Below, piece after piece: positions 1 to 8,681 of a stretch of DNA of 64,000 nt. The first letter of the stretch is position 1; each line of letters opens with the position of its first letter. The position numbers were made by a program, and so were the translations under genes. The stretch spans positions 79,055 to 143,054 of the forward strand of contig CAVYYD010000008.1 in the NCBI GenBank assembly GCA_963772645.1, read 5' to 3'. The notes beneath the pieces were generated by a model. The model saw only the letters and a list, made by a program, of their open reading frames with translations. It was not told where the DNA came from and did no database searches. This DNA is from DASSQJ01 sp963772645 (GTDB lineage Bacteria > Actinomycetota > Actinomycetes > Actinomycetales > Dermatophilaceae).

Positions 1-900
1 TTCGGCTCGCGGATCTGGATCCGGGTCGGGCCGATGTCGTTCCAGCCCGGCGAGGTGGCCAAGCTGCTCCTCGCCATCTTCTTCGCCGGCTACCTCGTCC
101 AGACCCGCGACGCGCTGTCGGTGGCCGGGCGCAAGGTCCTCGCGATGACCCTCCCGCGGGCCCGCGACCTCGGCCCCATCCTGCTGGCCTGGGTGGCCAG
201 CCTCGCCGTCCTCGTCTTCGAGCGCGACCTCGGCTCCTCGCTGCTCTTCTTCGGCCTCTTCGTCGCGATGCTCTACGTCGCCACCGAGCGCGTGTCCTGG
301 ATCGCGATCGGGATGAGCCTGTTCGTCGCCGGGTCCTACGTCGCCTACCTGGTGTTCGGGCACGTGCAGACCCGGGTCCTGCTCTGGCTGCACACCTTCA
401 GCCCCCAGGCGCTCGCCGCCTCCGACCAGCTCGCCAAGGGCCTGATGGGGATGGCGGCCGGCGGGATGGTGGGCACCGGCCTGGGGCGGGGCCGGCCCGA
501 CCTGACCTACTTCGCCGAGTCCGACTTCATCATCCCGAGCTTCGGCGAGGAGCTCGGGATGATCGGGCTGTTCGCGATCCTCGTCCTCTATGCGCTGCTC
601 GTCCAGCGCGGGCTGCGCACCTCGCTCGGCACCCGCGACGGCTTCGGCAAGCTCCTCGCCGCCGGCCTGGCCTTCTCGATGGCGCTGCAGATCTTCGTCG
701 TCGTCGGGGGCGTCACCCGGGTCATCCCGCTCACCGGGCTGACGATGCCCTTCCTCTCCTCCGGCGGGTCCTCGCTCCTGGCCAACTGGACCCTGGTCGC
801 CATCCTCCTGCGGATCTCCGACCACGCGCGCCGCCCGCTCCCCGAGCTCGGCGCGAGCCCCGTCGCCGACGCGCAGACCCAGGTGGTGAGGATGCCGTGA
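1..900 (+). CDS. rodA: FtsW/RodA/SpoVE-family peptidoglycan glycosyltransferase (5' partial)
   Basis: Polytopic SEDS-family protein that polymerises lipid II into glycan strands at the membrane, working with a class B penicillin-binding protein. The frame is open from base 1, where it reads RIWIRVGPMSFQPGEVAK, the conserved RWI..G..FQPxE..K segment, so the true N-terminus lies upstream. C-terminal family signatures are GRPDLTYFAESDFIIPSFGEELG and a final segment with PLTGLTMPFLSSGGSS. The stop overlaps the start of pbpA by 4 bases (897-900), indicating translational coupling. The pairing with pbpA and pknB is the conserved actinobacterial order, which makes RodA-type naming likely, though SEDS subfamilies are hard to separate by eye. 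Confidence 0.93.
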   Translation, partial: FGSRIWIRVGPMSFQPGEVAKLLLAIFFAGYLVQTRDALSVAGRKVLAMTLPRARDLGPILLAWVASLAVLVFERDLGSSLLFFGLFVAMLYVATERVSWIAIGMSLFVAGSYVAYLVFGHVQTRVLLWLHTFSPQALAASDQLAKGLMGMAAGGMVGTGLGRGRPDLTYFAESDFIIPSFGEELGMIGLFAILVLYALLVQRGLRTSLGTRDGFGKLLAAGLAFSMALQIFVVVGGVTRVIPLTGLTMPFLSSGGSSLLANWTLVAILLRISDHARRPLPELGASPVADAQTQVVRMP

Positions 901-2348
901 ACGCACCCGTGCGCCGGCTCTCCGTCCTCGTCGGGGCGCTGTTCGCCGCGCTCCTGGTCTCGACGACCCTCATCCAGTACGTCTTCGCGGCCGACCTCAA
1001 CTCCCGGCCGGACAACCGGCGGACCCTGCTCTCCACGTACGCGCGCGACCGGGGCGACATCCTCGTCGGGCAGACCCCCATCGCGACCTCGGAGCCGACG
1101 AAGGACGAGTACAAGTACCAGCGCACCTACGGCGAGGGGAAGCTCTACGCCCACGTCACCGGCTTCTACTCCTTCTACGGCGCGAGCGGCGGCCTCGAGC
1201 AGGCCGAGAACGCGCTGCTCTCGGGGTCGAGCGACAAGCTCTTCTACCGGCGGGTCTCGGACCTGTTCACCGGCCGCAAGCCGCAGGGCGCCGACGTGGA
1301 GACCACCCTCGACCCGGCCGTCCAGGAGGCCGCCGCCGCGGGGCTGTCCGGCGTCACGGGGGCGGCGGTGGCCCTGGACCCGAAGACCGGCGCGATCCTC
1401 GCCCTGGTGAGCACCCCCAGCTTCGACCCGAACACCGTCTCGGGCCACGACCTCAGCGCCGTCGACCGGAAGTACACCGCGCTCAACCAGGACCCCGCCC
1501 AGCCCCTCCTGGACCGCGCCATCAACCAGCTCTACCCGCCGGGCTCGGTCTTCAAGGTCGTCACGGCGGCCGCCGCGCTCTCCAGCGGGCGGTTCGCCCC
1601 CGACTCCCGGCTCCCCGGCGGTGCCGCCCTCGACCTCCCCCAGACCACCGTCACGCTGCCCAACCACGACAACCAGCCGTGCTCACCGAGCGGCAGTGTC
1701 ACCCTCACCGAGGCGATGGTCGTCTCCTGCAACCCCGCCTTCGGCAAGCTCGGCATGGACGTCGGTGCCCAGGCCCTCCAGCAGCAGGCGGCGAAGTTCG
1801 GCTTCGGGGACGCCCTGTCGATCCCGATGCGGGTCACCCCGAGCTCGGTCGCCGACCAGATGAACCTGCCCCAGCTGGCCCAGGCATCCATCGGGCAGTA
1901 CGACGACCAGGTGACCCCGATGCAGATGGCCATGGTCGCGGCGGGGATCGCGAACAACGGCAAGGTGATGCAGCCCTACCTCGTCCAGTCGGTCATCGGC
2001 TCCGACCTGTCGGTCATCGAGTCGGCCACCCCGACCGAGCTGTCCGAGGCGGTCACCTCCGACGTGGCGGGCCGGCTGCGGGACATGATGGTGCAGGTGG
2101 TCGCCCGCGGGACGGGCACGCGGGCGCAGATCCCGGGGGTCGAGGTGGCGGGCAAGACCGGGACGGCCGAGCACGGCAAGGGCCGCAAGGCGCACGCGTG
2201 GTTCATCGCGTTCGCGCCCGCCACGGACCCCAAGATCGCCGTCGCCGTCATCGTCGAGGACGGCGGCAGGGCGGGCAGCGAGGCCGGTGGCGGCCAGGTG
2301 GCGGCCCCCATCGCGAAGCGGATGATGGAAGCACGGCTGAACGAATGA
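897..2348 (+). CDS. pbpA: Penicillin-binding protein 2 (PbpA-type transpeptidase)
   Basis: Class B PBP, a membrane-anchored D,D-transpeptidase that cross-links peptidoglycan and partners the SEDS protein just upstream. 483 aa, the usual length for actinobacterial PbpA. One N-terminal membrane anchor at about residues 10-32. Penicillin-binding motifs are all present: SVFK with catalytic Ser217 and Lys220, SCN at 277-279, and KTG at 420-422. The GTG start at 897 overlaps the rodA stop. In mycobacteria PbpA is a substrate of PknB, which is encoded 12 bases downstream here. Confidence 0.95.
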   Translation: MNAPVRRLSVLVGALFAALLVSTTLIQYVFAADLNSRPDNRRTLLSTYARDRGDILVGQTPIATSEPTKDEYKYQRTYGEGKLYAHVTGFYSFYGASGGLEQAENALLSGSSDKLFYRRVSDLFTGRKPQGADVETTLDPAVQEAAAAGLSGVTGAAVALDPKTGAILALVSTPSFDPNTVSGHDLSAVDRKYTALNQDPAQPLLDRAINQLYPPGSVFKVVTAAAALSSGRFAPDSRLPGGAALDLPQTTVTLPNHDNQPCSPSGSVTLTEAMVVSCNPAFGKLGMDVGAQALQQQAAKFGFGDALSIPMRVTPSSVADQMNLPQLAQASIGQYDDQVTPMQMAMVAAGIANNGKVMQPYLVQSVIGSDLSVIESATPTELSEAVTSDVAGRLRDMMVQVVARGTGTRAQIPGVEVAGKTGTAEHGKGRKAHAWFIAFAPATDPKIAVAVIVEDGGRAGSEAGGGQVAAPIAKRMMEARLNE

Positions 2349-2360
2349 GGAGCACACGAC

Positions 2361-4205
2361 ATGGCTGACGTCCCCAAGCTGCTCGGGGGCCGCTACGAGG
2401 TGGGCGAGCTCTTGGGCCGTGGCGGCATGGCCGAGGTCCACCGCGGGTACGACTCGCGGCTCGGGCGCGACGTCGCGATCAAGATGCTGCGCAGCGACCT
2501 CGCGCGCGACGCGACCTTCCTCAGCCGCTTCCGCCGCGAGGCGCAGTCGGCAGCCTCCCTGAACCACTCCTCGATCGTCGCCATCTACGACCACGGCGAG
2601 GACCACGTCCACGTCGAGTCCGGTGGGTCCGAGGTCAACGTCCCGTACATCGTCATGGAGTACGTCGACGGCCGGACCCTTCGCCAGCTGCTCACCGAGA
2701 GGGGGCAGCTCGAGCCGATCGAGGCGACCCGGATCACCGAGAGCGTCCTCGACGCACTCGGCTACAGCCACCGGCAGGGGATCGTCCACCGCGACATCAA
2801 GCCGGCCAACGTCATGATCGCCGACGACGGCTCGGTCAAGGTGATGGACTTCGGCATCGCCCGGGCCATGGCCGACGCCAGCGCGACCGTCACCGCCACC
2901 CAGGCCGTCATCGGCACCGCGCAGTACCTCTCGCCGGAGCAGGCACAGGGCCAGCCGGTCGACGAGCGCTCGGACCTCTACTCCACCGGGTGCATGCTCT
3001 TCGAGCTGCTCACCGGGCGGCCGCCGTTCATGGGCGAGAGCCCGGTGGCCATCGCCTACCAGCACGTCGGCGAGCAGCCGCCACCGCCGTCACGGTTCGC
3101 CGAGGAGGTCAGCCCCGACCTCGACGCGGTCGTCCTGCACGCCCTCGCCAAGCGGCGCGAGGAGCGCTACCAGGACGCCGGCGAGTTCCGCGCCGACCTC
3201 ATGGCCGTCCGGCTCGGCCGGCCGATCAGCCCGGCGGCCAGGGCGGCCGCGGCCGCGATGGCCGGGGTGGCCCTGGCCGGTGCCGCCACCGAGGCGCTGC
3301 CGCGGGTGAGCGAGGAGCCGGCGACCCAGAGCTTCCTGCCCCCGGTCACCTCCCCGGGCGCGGGCGACACCCTGCCCCCGGTCGGGGACGAGCCCGAGGA
3401 CCGGCGCCGGCCCGGGATGTATGCACTGCTCACCATCGCCGTGCTCGCGGCGCTCGGGCTCCTCGGCTACGGGCTGTCCCAGGCCTTCACCGGAGACACC
3501 ACCCCGAAGGTCACCGTGCCCAGCGTCGTCGGGGACCCGGTGCAGACCGCCCGGGTGAAGCTCAGCCAGGCCCGCCTCACCGTGGAGGTCACGACCGAGG
3601 CGAGCGACACCGCCCCGAAGGACGAGGTCATCGCCCAGGACCCGTCCGCGGGGAGCCAGGTGGCGACGAGCTCGAAGGTCACCCTCACCGTCTCCGCCGG
3701 GCCGGAGGCGGTCCAGGTCCCCGACCTGCGGGGCAAGACCCTCGACGAGGCGAAGGGGGTGCTCGCCGACCTCGGGCTCGACGTCGGCTCGATCACCAAG
3801 ACCGACGCACCCGACGTCGCGGAGAACGAGGTCATCTCCAGCGACCCGTCCGGCGGCACGCAGGCAGCCCCCGGCTCGAAGGTCGACCTCGAGGTGGGGA
3901 CCGGCAAGGTCAAGGTCCCCAACCTCGTCGGGCTGTCGCAGAGCGAGGCGCAGAACGCGCTCTCGCAGGTCGGCCTCCAGTCGGACACCTCGTTCCAGCA
4001 GACCAACGACGCGGCCGAGGGCACGGTGATCTCCCAGGACCCGAAGAACGGGACGGCCGTGGACTCCGGCAGCTCGGTGAAGATCGTCATCGCCCAGAAG
4101 GCGGCGCCCACGGTCACCGCGACGACGGTGACCCCGACGCCGACGGAGAGCCCGACCCCGACGACCTCGCCGTCACCGACCCCGAGCGGCTCCCCCTCGC
4201 CGTAG
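2361..4205 (+). CDS. pknB: Ser/Thr protein kinase PknB with PASTA repeats
   Basis: Membrane eukaryotic-like kinase that senses cell-wall fragments and controls growth and division. Kinase domain at residues 11-275: glycine loop GRGGMAEV, Lys41 in VAIK, catalytic Asp145 in HRDIKPAN, Asp163 in DFGIA. A proline-rich linker and one transmembrane helix (about 353-376) lead to three extracellular PASTA repeats (about 380-590) and a Thr/Pro/Ser-rich tail. Mycobacterial PknB has four PASTA repeats, so three is slightly short. The ATG at 2361 follows an AGGAG box at 2346-2350. It closes the rodA-pbpA-pknB operon and is followed by a strong hairpin. Confidence 0.96.
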   Translation: MADVPKLLGGRYEVGELLGRGGMAEVHRGYDSRLGRDVAIKMLRSDLARDATFLSRFRREAQSAASLNHSSIVAIYDHGEDHVHVESGGSEVNVPYIVMEYVDGRTLRQLLTERGQLEPIEATRITESVLDALGYSHRQGIVHRDIKPANVMIADDGSVKVMDFGIARAMADASATVTATQAVIGTAQYLSPEQAQGQPVDERSDLYSTGCMLFELLTGRPPFMGESPVAIAYQHVGEQPPPPSRFAEEVSPDLDAVVLHALAKRREERYQDAGEFRADLMAVRLGRPISPAARAAAAAMAGVALAGAATEALPRVSEEPATQSFLPPVTSPGAGDTLPPVGDEPEDRRRPGMYALLTIAVLAALGLLGYGLSQAFTGDTTPKVTVPSVVGDPVQTARVKLSQARLTVEVTTEASDTAPKDEVIAQDPSAGSQVATSSKVTLTVSAGPEAVQVPDLRGKTLDEAKGVLADLGLDVGSITKTDAPDVAENEVISSDPSGGTQAAPGSKVDLEVGTGKVKVPNLVGLSQSEAQNALSQVGLQSDTSFQQTNDAAEGTVISQDPKNGTAVDSGSSVKIVIAQKAAPTVTATTVTPTPTESPTPTTSPSPTPSGSPSP

Positions 4206-4217
4206 CCCCGCCCCCAC

Positions 4218-4271
4218 CCGGGTCGGGTGCTCAGGCGGTCGCTCCGGGCGCCACCTGAGCACCCGACCCGG
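4218..4271. terminator. Bidirectional terminator between pknB and pabA/trpG
   Basis: An 18-bp perfect inverted repeat, 4218-4235 against 4254-4271, with an 18-nt loop. It sits in the 81-bp gap between two convergent genes. There is no T-tract on either side, as is common in high-GC Actinobacteria. Confidence 0.8.
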
Positions 4272-4286
4272 AGCGGTGCGGGGGCA

Positions 4287-4943
4287 TCAGCCGACGGCGA
4301 CCATCCGGGCCACGCCGGCGGCGTCGTGGACGAGCGGCGAGAGCCCGGCCGAGCGCTCCACCGCGTCGGCCGCGCCGCAGAGGACCAGCCAGTTGGCGAG
4401 CATCCGGTGGCCGCCCTCGGTGAGCACGGACTCGGGGTGGAACTGCACGCCGTGCAGCGGCAGGCTCTCGTGCCGGACGGCCATGATGATCCCGGATGCC
4501 GTGTACCCGGTGGCCAGCAGCGTCCCGGGAAGGGTCGCGGGCTCGATCGTCAGCGAGTGGTACCGGGTGGCCGTGAACGGGTCGGGGACCCCGGCGAGCA
4601 CCCCGGTGCCGTCGTGGCTGACCCGGGAGGTCTTGCCGTGGAGCAGCTCGGGCGCTCGACCCACCGTCGCGCCCATGACGACGCCGAGCGCCTGGTGGCC
4701 CAGGCACACCCCGAGCATCGGCTGCTCGCGGCCGGCGCAGGCCTCGATCATCGCCATCGAGACCCCGGCCTCCTCGGGGGTCCCGGGGCCGGGGGAGACC
4801 AGGACGCCGTCGAACTCCTCGGCGTCGGCGGGGGCGACGGCGTCGTTGCGGACGACGACGCACTCGGCCCCGAGCTGCTCGAGGTAGCCGACGATCGTGA
4901 AGACGAAGCTGTCGTAGTTGTCGACGACGAGGACGCGCGTCAT
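4287..4943 (-). CDS. Aminodeoxychorismate/anthranilate synthase component II (glutamine amidotransferase)
   Basis: Class I glutamine amidotransferase that supplies ammonia to the chorismate-using partner subunit (PabB or TrpE) for folate or tryptophan synthesis. About 218 aa from the chosen ATG at 4943, which gives the canonical N-terminus MTRVLVVDNYDSFVF; another in-frame ATG lies at 4952. Catalytic triad motifs are visible: the nucleophile Cys in LGVCLGHQALG and the His and Glu in HGVQFHPES. Genes annotated trpG or pabA sit beside pknB in many Actinobacteria; the sequence does not decide between the two names. It converges on pknB across a terminator. Confidence 0.93.
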   Translation of the reverse strand: MTRVLVVDNYDSFVFTIVGYLEQLGAECVVVRNDAVAPADAEEFDGVLVSPGPGTPEEAGVSMAMIEACAGREQPMLGVCLGHQALGVVMGATVGRAPELLHGKTSRVSHDGTGVLAGVPDPFTATRYHSLTIEPATLPGTLLATGYTASGIIMAVRHESLPLHGVQFHPESVLTEGGHRMLANWLVLCGAADAVERSAGLSPLVHDAAGVARMVAVG

Positions 4944-4972
4944 GCGCCCCATGATGCCCTGCGGCGTTCGGG

Positions 4973-5131
4973 TCAGCGGGCGACGGTGCTGTCGGTGAAC
5001 GGCACCAGCGGTTCCAGCCACGGGAAGACCCACTCGAAGCACACGAGGACCACCACGGCCACGAGCACGGCGCACTGCAGCGCCTTGGCCCACCTCGGGC
5101 CGGGCAGGGCGCGCCAGAGGGCGGCGTACAT
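4973..5131 (-). CDS. Small membrane protein downstream of class E sortase
   Basis: A 52-residue protein beginning MYAALWRALPGPRW with one hydrophobic helix (KALQCAVLVAVVVLVCFEWV) and a short PLVPF tail. The start overlaps the sortase stop (TGATG at 5133-5129), so it is translationally coupled. A similar tiny protein follows the sortase in many actinobacterial genomes. Its function is unknown to me, but coupling suggests it works with the sortase at the membrane. Confidence 0.8.
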   Translation of the reverse strand: MYAALWRALPGPRWAKALQCAVLVAVVVLVCFEWVFPWLEPLVPFTDSTVAR

Positions 5132-5835
5132 CAGCGGCTCCCCGGCCCGCCGGCGGGCGGGTCCCGGGGCCGGCTCGAGACGAGGACGGCGTGGACGACG
5201 TACCGCTGGGTGGCGCTGTACTGCGGGTTGCACGAGGTGAGCGTCATGACCCGGTCGACCGGGGTGGCGCCCGGGGCGTCGGGCACCGGCGCGATGACCG
5301 CGACGTCGGTGGGGCGCACGACCTCGTGGTCACGCACCGCGTAGACGTACTCGGTCTCGAGGGTGTCGACGACGATCCGGTCGCCCTCCCGGAGGCTGTC
5401 GATGTCGTGGAACGGCCGACCGTGGGTCGTGCGGTGCCCGGCGACGGCGAAGTTGCCGACCTCACCGGGCATCGCCGTCCCGTCGTAGTGGCCGACCCCG
5501 TTGGCGAGCACCGAGAGCCCGGTGCCCCGGAGCACCGGCTGCACCCAGTGCGGCCCGAAGCGGGGTACCGCCATCAGCGCGAACGCCCCGTCCGGGGGCA
5601 CGGGAGCCCGCTCGCCGCCCGGGATGGAGGGGCCGGCCGGGTCGGAGGGCGCGGACGGGTCGGCCGGGTCGCTCGCGCCGCGGGCGAAGTCGTCGCGGAC
5701 CTGCTGGACCACCCGCGCCGACTCCCGGGCCGAGACGACGTCGGTCCACCACAGCTGCCATGCCGCGAAGAGCAGCAGCAGGATGCCGAGGGTGACGAGC
5801 AGCTCGCCGACCCACCCGGTGAGGCGGCGCAGCAT
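5131..5835 (-). CDS. Class E sortase
   Basis: Membrane transpeptidase that cleaves LAxTG-type sorting signals and attaches proteins to peptidoglycan, or assembles pili. 234 aa. An N-terminal membrane segment (LLVTLGILLLLFAAWQLWW) is followed by a Pro/Ser/Asp-rich linker and the sortase barrel. Catalytic residues are the His in AGHRTTHGRPF, Cys202 in TLTSCNPQYS and the Arg in ATQRYVVHA. The coupled small membrane protein and nearby DUF881 match the usual pknB-to-crgA gene order. No LAxTG substrate was noticed beside it. Confidence 0.92.
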   Translation of the reverse strand: MLRRLTGWVGELLVTLGILLLLFAAWQLWWTDVVSARESARVVQQVRDDFARGASDPADPSAPSDPAGPSIPGGERAPVPPDGAFALMAVPRFGPHWVQPVLRGTGLSVLANGVGHYDGTAMPGEVGNFAVAGHRTTHGRPFHDIDSLREGDRIVVDTLETEYVYAVRDHEVVRPTDVAVIAPVPDAPGATPVDRVMTLTSCNPQYSATQRYVVHAVLVSSRPRDPPAGGPGSR

Positions 5836-5890
5836 CAGTCACGCACCGCCCGGCGCCCGGAGCGGGGGGCCCCGGCACGCAGCTGGCCGC

Positions 5891-6646
5891 TCACCGGCCG
5901 GCGACCTCGGCCTTCGTCGGCGCGATCGACCCGGCGTAGGCGGGGAAGGTCGTCTCGGGGAGGACGTTGACGGTGTAGCCGAGGCCGACCGCGACGGACC
6001 ACTGCTGGAGGATCCCGACCTGCGGGTCGGCGTCGAGCGAGGCCATCAGCCGGCCGGTGTCACCGATCGCGGTGATGACGTAGGGCGGGGAGTAGACCCG
6101 GCCCTGGAGGATCAGCGTGTTGCCGACGCAGCGGACCGCGCTCGTGGAGATGACCCGCTGGTCCTGGAGCATCATCGCCTCGGCACCGCCGGCCCACAGG
6201 GCGTTGACGACGGCCTGGACGTCCTGCTGGTGGATGACGTAGTTGTCGGGGTCCTGGCCCGCTGGCACCTCGCCGCCGACCAGCTTGGCGTCGTTGAGGG
6301 TGACCCGGACGGCCGGGCCGCGCACGGCGGTGCGGCCGGCGGCCGGGGCCAGGGCGGTGGCCTGCTGCTCGAGCGCCTGGGTCTGGGCGTCGCCCGGGGC
6401 GAGGTGGGCGGTGGCGGCGTCGACCTGCTTCTGGAGGGTGTTGACGGTGGCCTGCCGGTCGGCGTTGACCTGGGTCTGGCGGCGGATGAGGTCGGGGAGG
6501 CGGGTGTAGTCGGCGCGCAGGTCGGCACCGTCGGCGGCCCGCACGCTCGAGGCGAAGAGGGCGCCGGCGAGCAGGGCCGCGACCGGCACGAGCCACGGCC
6601 ACGGCGAGGGGCGACGCGTCTGCCCGGCATGGGTCCCGCCCACCAC
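5891..6646 (-). CDS. DUF881 family membrane-anchored protein
   Basis: 251 aa. An N-terminal anchor (PWLVPVAALLAGALFASS) is followed by a coiled-coil-like stretch rich in Gln/Ala (QTQVNADRQATVNTLQK) and the DUF881 alpha/beta domain. DUF881 proteins are widespread near actinobacterial and firmicute division genes, but their role is unknown. I chose GTG 6646 over the ATG at 6670 because a GGAGGG box at 6651-6656 precedes it at good spacing. A TAGCGT -10-like hexamer (6678-6673) would put transcription start at about 6667, inside the longer version. It is divergent from crgA. Confidence 0.85.
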   Translation of the reverse strand: MVGGTHAGQTRRPSPWPWLVPVAALLAGALFASSVRAADGADLRADYTRLPDLIRRQTQVNADRQATVNTLQKQVDAATAHLAPGDAQTQALEQQATALAPAAGRTAVRGPAVRVTLNDAKLVGGEVPAGQDPDNYVIHQQDVQAVVNALWAGGAEAMMLQDQRVISTSAVRCVGNTLILQGRVYSPPYVITAIGDTGRLMASLDADPQVGILQQWSVAVGLGYTVNVLPETTFPAYAGSIAPTKAEVAGR

Positions 6647-6710
6647 TGGCCCTCCTCTCGGGGTCAACATCTACGCTAGGTCACTGACCAGACCGAACAA
6701 GGAGTGTTCC

Positions 6711-6962
6711 GTGCCCGAGTCCAAGGGTCGTTCCAAGGCCGCCTACACCCCGCCCCGATCGGCGCAGAAGGCGAAGGGCCCGAACCCACCGTGGTTCGTC
6801 CCCGTCATGCTCGGCCTGATGATCGTCGGTCTGGTCTGGGTCGTGACGTACTACATCAGCGGCGTCCACCAGTATCCGGTCCCGGCCCTCCAACGCTGGA
6901 ACCTCGGCGTGGGTTTCGCGCTGATGCTCTCCGGGTTCCTCATGACGACCCGCTGGCGCTGA
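6711..6962 (+). CDS. crgA: Cell division protein CrgA
   Basis: Small two-helix membrane protein (83 aa) that helps coordinate septum formation by contacting FtsZ, FtsQ and PBPs in Actinobacteria. The basic N-terminus (PESKGRSKAAYTPP) precedes two transmembrane helices, VPVMLGLMIVGLVWVVTYYI and WNLGVGFALMLSGFLMTT, and the protein ends TRWR as is typical of the family. GTG start with an AAGGAG box just upstream. Adjacency to DUF881, rhomboid and cyclophilin is the standard context. Confidence 0.95.
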   Translation: MPESKGRSKAAYTPPRSAQKAKGPNPPWFVPVMLGLMIVGLVWVVTYYISGVHQYPVPALQRWNLGVGFALMLSGFLMTTRWR

Positions 6963-6985
6963 CCGAGCGGAGCGCGCCCGGCGAG

Positions 6986-7038
6986 TTGTCCACAGGACTT
7001 GTCCCCATTGGGGACGAATGACACCGGTGTAATCCACA
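6986..7038. promoter_or_regulatory. Two DnaA-box-like 9-mers with a hairpin between
   Basis: TTGTCCACA at 6986-6994 exactly matches the actinobacterial DnaA box form, and TAATCCACA at 7030-7038 differs by one base from TTATCCACA. Between them, GTCCCC-ATT-GGGGAC (7001-7015) is a perfect hairpin that could also serve as a terminator. The segment is the non-coding gap between convergent crgA and the rhomboid gene. A titration or regulatory role is inference from the oriC-proximal gene order. Confidence 0.45.
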
Positions 7039-7068
7039 GGTCCTCGGGCAGCACCTCCACCGGCGCCC

Positions 7069-7980
7069 TCACGCCGACGCGTACTTGACCACCGTGAGGA
7101 CGACGAGGACGACGAGCACCGCGACGAGCCCCGCCCAGTGCACCCATCCGGAGTCCCGGCGGGGCGCCCCCGGGAGGGCGCCGGAACGTCCCCGGCCCAA
7201 ATAGGCGATGACCGCCCCCGTGGCGAGCCCGGTGAGCAGCCCCCCGAGGTGCGCCTGCCACGCGATGTTGGTGCCGGGGAGGAACCCGATGACGGCGTTG
7301 ATGCCGATGATGACGTACATCCCCGCGGCCGACCGGCCGAGCCGCCGCTGGAGCAGGACGAACGCCCCGAACAGCCCGAACACCGCACCCGAGGCGCCCA
7401 CCGCACCGGTGCACCAGGTGCCGCACTGTCCGGTCACGACCTCGCCGACCGTGGGCGGCGAGGACAGCAGGAGGTAGAAGACCGACCCACCGAGCGCGCT
7501 CAGCAGGTAGACCGCGACGTACCGCGCGCGCCCGAGCATCGGCTCGAGGTAGGTGCCCATGATCCACAGCGCGTACATGTTGAACGCGATGTGGACGAGG
7601 CCGCCGTGCGCGAACGCCGAGGTGAGGAACCGCCACGGCTCCGACCGGCCGACCCCCGGCGCGAACGAGATGTCGCGGGTGAGCCCGGGCACCACGCTCT
7701 GGAGCAGGAACACCGCGACGCAGATCCCGATGATCGCCATCGTCGCCAGCGGCCGCCCGTCGGTGACCGCGCCGCCGAAGACGGTGCGGCCCTGGCGCAC
7801 CGTGCGGCGGCCCTCGGCGACGCAGTCGACGCACTGGATGCCGACCGGGGCCGGCCGCTGGCACTCCGGGCACGTCGGCCGGCCGCACCGCTGGCAGCGC
7901 ACGTACGCCTCGCGGTCGGGGTGCCGGGGGCAGACCGGCACCTGGGTCTGGTCCTGCGGGAACGCCGGGTTCTCACCCAC
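7069..7980 (-). CDS. Rhomboid family intramembrane serine protease with N-terminal zinc ribbon
   Basis: 303 aa. The N-terminal about 60 residues carry paired cysteines (C17, C29, C32, C37, C40, C50, C53), a B-box-like zinc-binding module. A six-helix rhomboid domain follows with catalytic Ser197 in GASGAVFG and His244 in WQAHLGG, plus HIAFNMYALW on helix 2. Cleaves membrane protein substrates within the bilayer; the substrate is unknown. It sits 46 bases from the cyclophilin, and the pair is conserved beside crgA. Confidence 0.93.
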   Translation of the reverse strand: MGENPAFPQDQTQVPVCPRHPDREAYVRCQRCGRPTCPECQRPAPVGIQCVDCVAEGRRTVRQGRTVFGGAVTDGRPLATMAIIGICVAVFLLQSVVPGLTRDISFAPGVGRSEPWRFLTSAFAHGGLVHIAFNMYALWIMGTYLEPMLGRARYVAVYLLSALGGSVFYLLLSSPPTVGEVVTGQCGTWCTGAVGASGAVFGLFGAFVLLQRRLGRSAAGMYVIIGINAVIGFLPGTNIAWQAHLGGLLTGLATGAVIAYLGRGRSGALPGAPRRDSGWVHWAGLVAVLVVLVVLTVVKYASA

Positions 7981-8026
7981 GGGGCTGCTCCTCGTCGGCG
8001 GGTGGGGGGTGGCCGATCGGGCCGGG

Positions 8027-8545
8027 TCAGTCCTCGATCTCGACGCGCTCGATGACGACGTCGTCGAGGGGCTTGTCCATCGCGCCGGTGGGGACCGCGG
8101 CGACCTTGTCGACGACCTCGCGGCTCGGGCCGTCGGCCACCTCGCCGAAGATCGTGTGCTTGCCGTTGAGCCACGTCGTCGGTGCCACGGTGATGAAGAA
8201 CTGCGAGCCGTTCGTGCCCTTGCCGCCGCGCTTGCCCGCGTTGGCCATGGCCAGCAGGTACGGGCGATCGAACTGCTTGTCGGGGTGGACCTCGTCGTCG
8301 AAGGAGTAGCCGGGCCCGCCCATGCCGCGACCGAGCGGGCAGCCGCCCTGGATCATGAAGCCCGGGATGATCCGGTGGAAGATCAGCCCGTCGTAGAACC
8401 TCGCGGGGTTGGACCGGCCGGCGTCGTCGGAGTACTCCCGCTCGCCGGTGGCGAGCCCGACGAAGTTCTTCACCGTGGCCGGCGCCTCGTTCGGGAAGAG
8501 GTCGACGACGATCGGGCCGTGGTTCGTGTGCAGCGTTGCCTTCAT
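8027..8545 (-). CDS. Peptidyl-prolyl cis-trans isomerase, cyclophilin type
   Basis: 172 aa cyclophilin that isomerises Xaa-Pro bonds during folding. Conserved core motifs are FYDGLIFHRIIPGFMIQGG, GTNGSQFFITVAPT and LNGKHTIFGEV, so the catalytic Arg, Phe and Gln positions look intact. There is no signal peptide, so it is cytoplasmic. Start MKATLHTNHGPI at 8545 is the family-typical N-terminus. Often called PpiA in this locus, usually just before the rhomboid gene. Confidence 0.94.
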   Translation of the reverse strand: MKATLHTNHGPIVVDLFPNEAPATVKNFVGLATGEREYSDDAGRSNPARFYDGLIFHRIIPGFMIQGGCPLGRGMGGPGYSFDDEVHPDKQFDRPYLLAMANAGKRGGKGTNGSQFFITVAPTTWLNGKHTIFGEVADGPSREVVDKVAAVPTGAMDKPLDDVVIERVEIED

Positions 8546-8681
8546 GAGCCCGATCCTCTCACGCGGGCCCGGGGCCCCGCCGCGTGGCCGAGGACACGGC
8601 ATCGGTCGGACCCCGGAGTGTCACGAGCAGCCCAAAGAGGGCAGGATGGTCGGGAGAGTCAGTCCACACCGAGGAGGACCC

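Noticed and set aside
588..1667. 359-codon minus-strand frame opposite rodA/pbpA, and similar long antisense frames throughout
   Set aside because: High-GC shadow frames with Arg/Gly/Val-rich composition and no family match.
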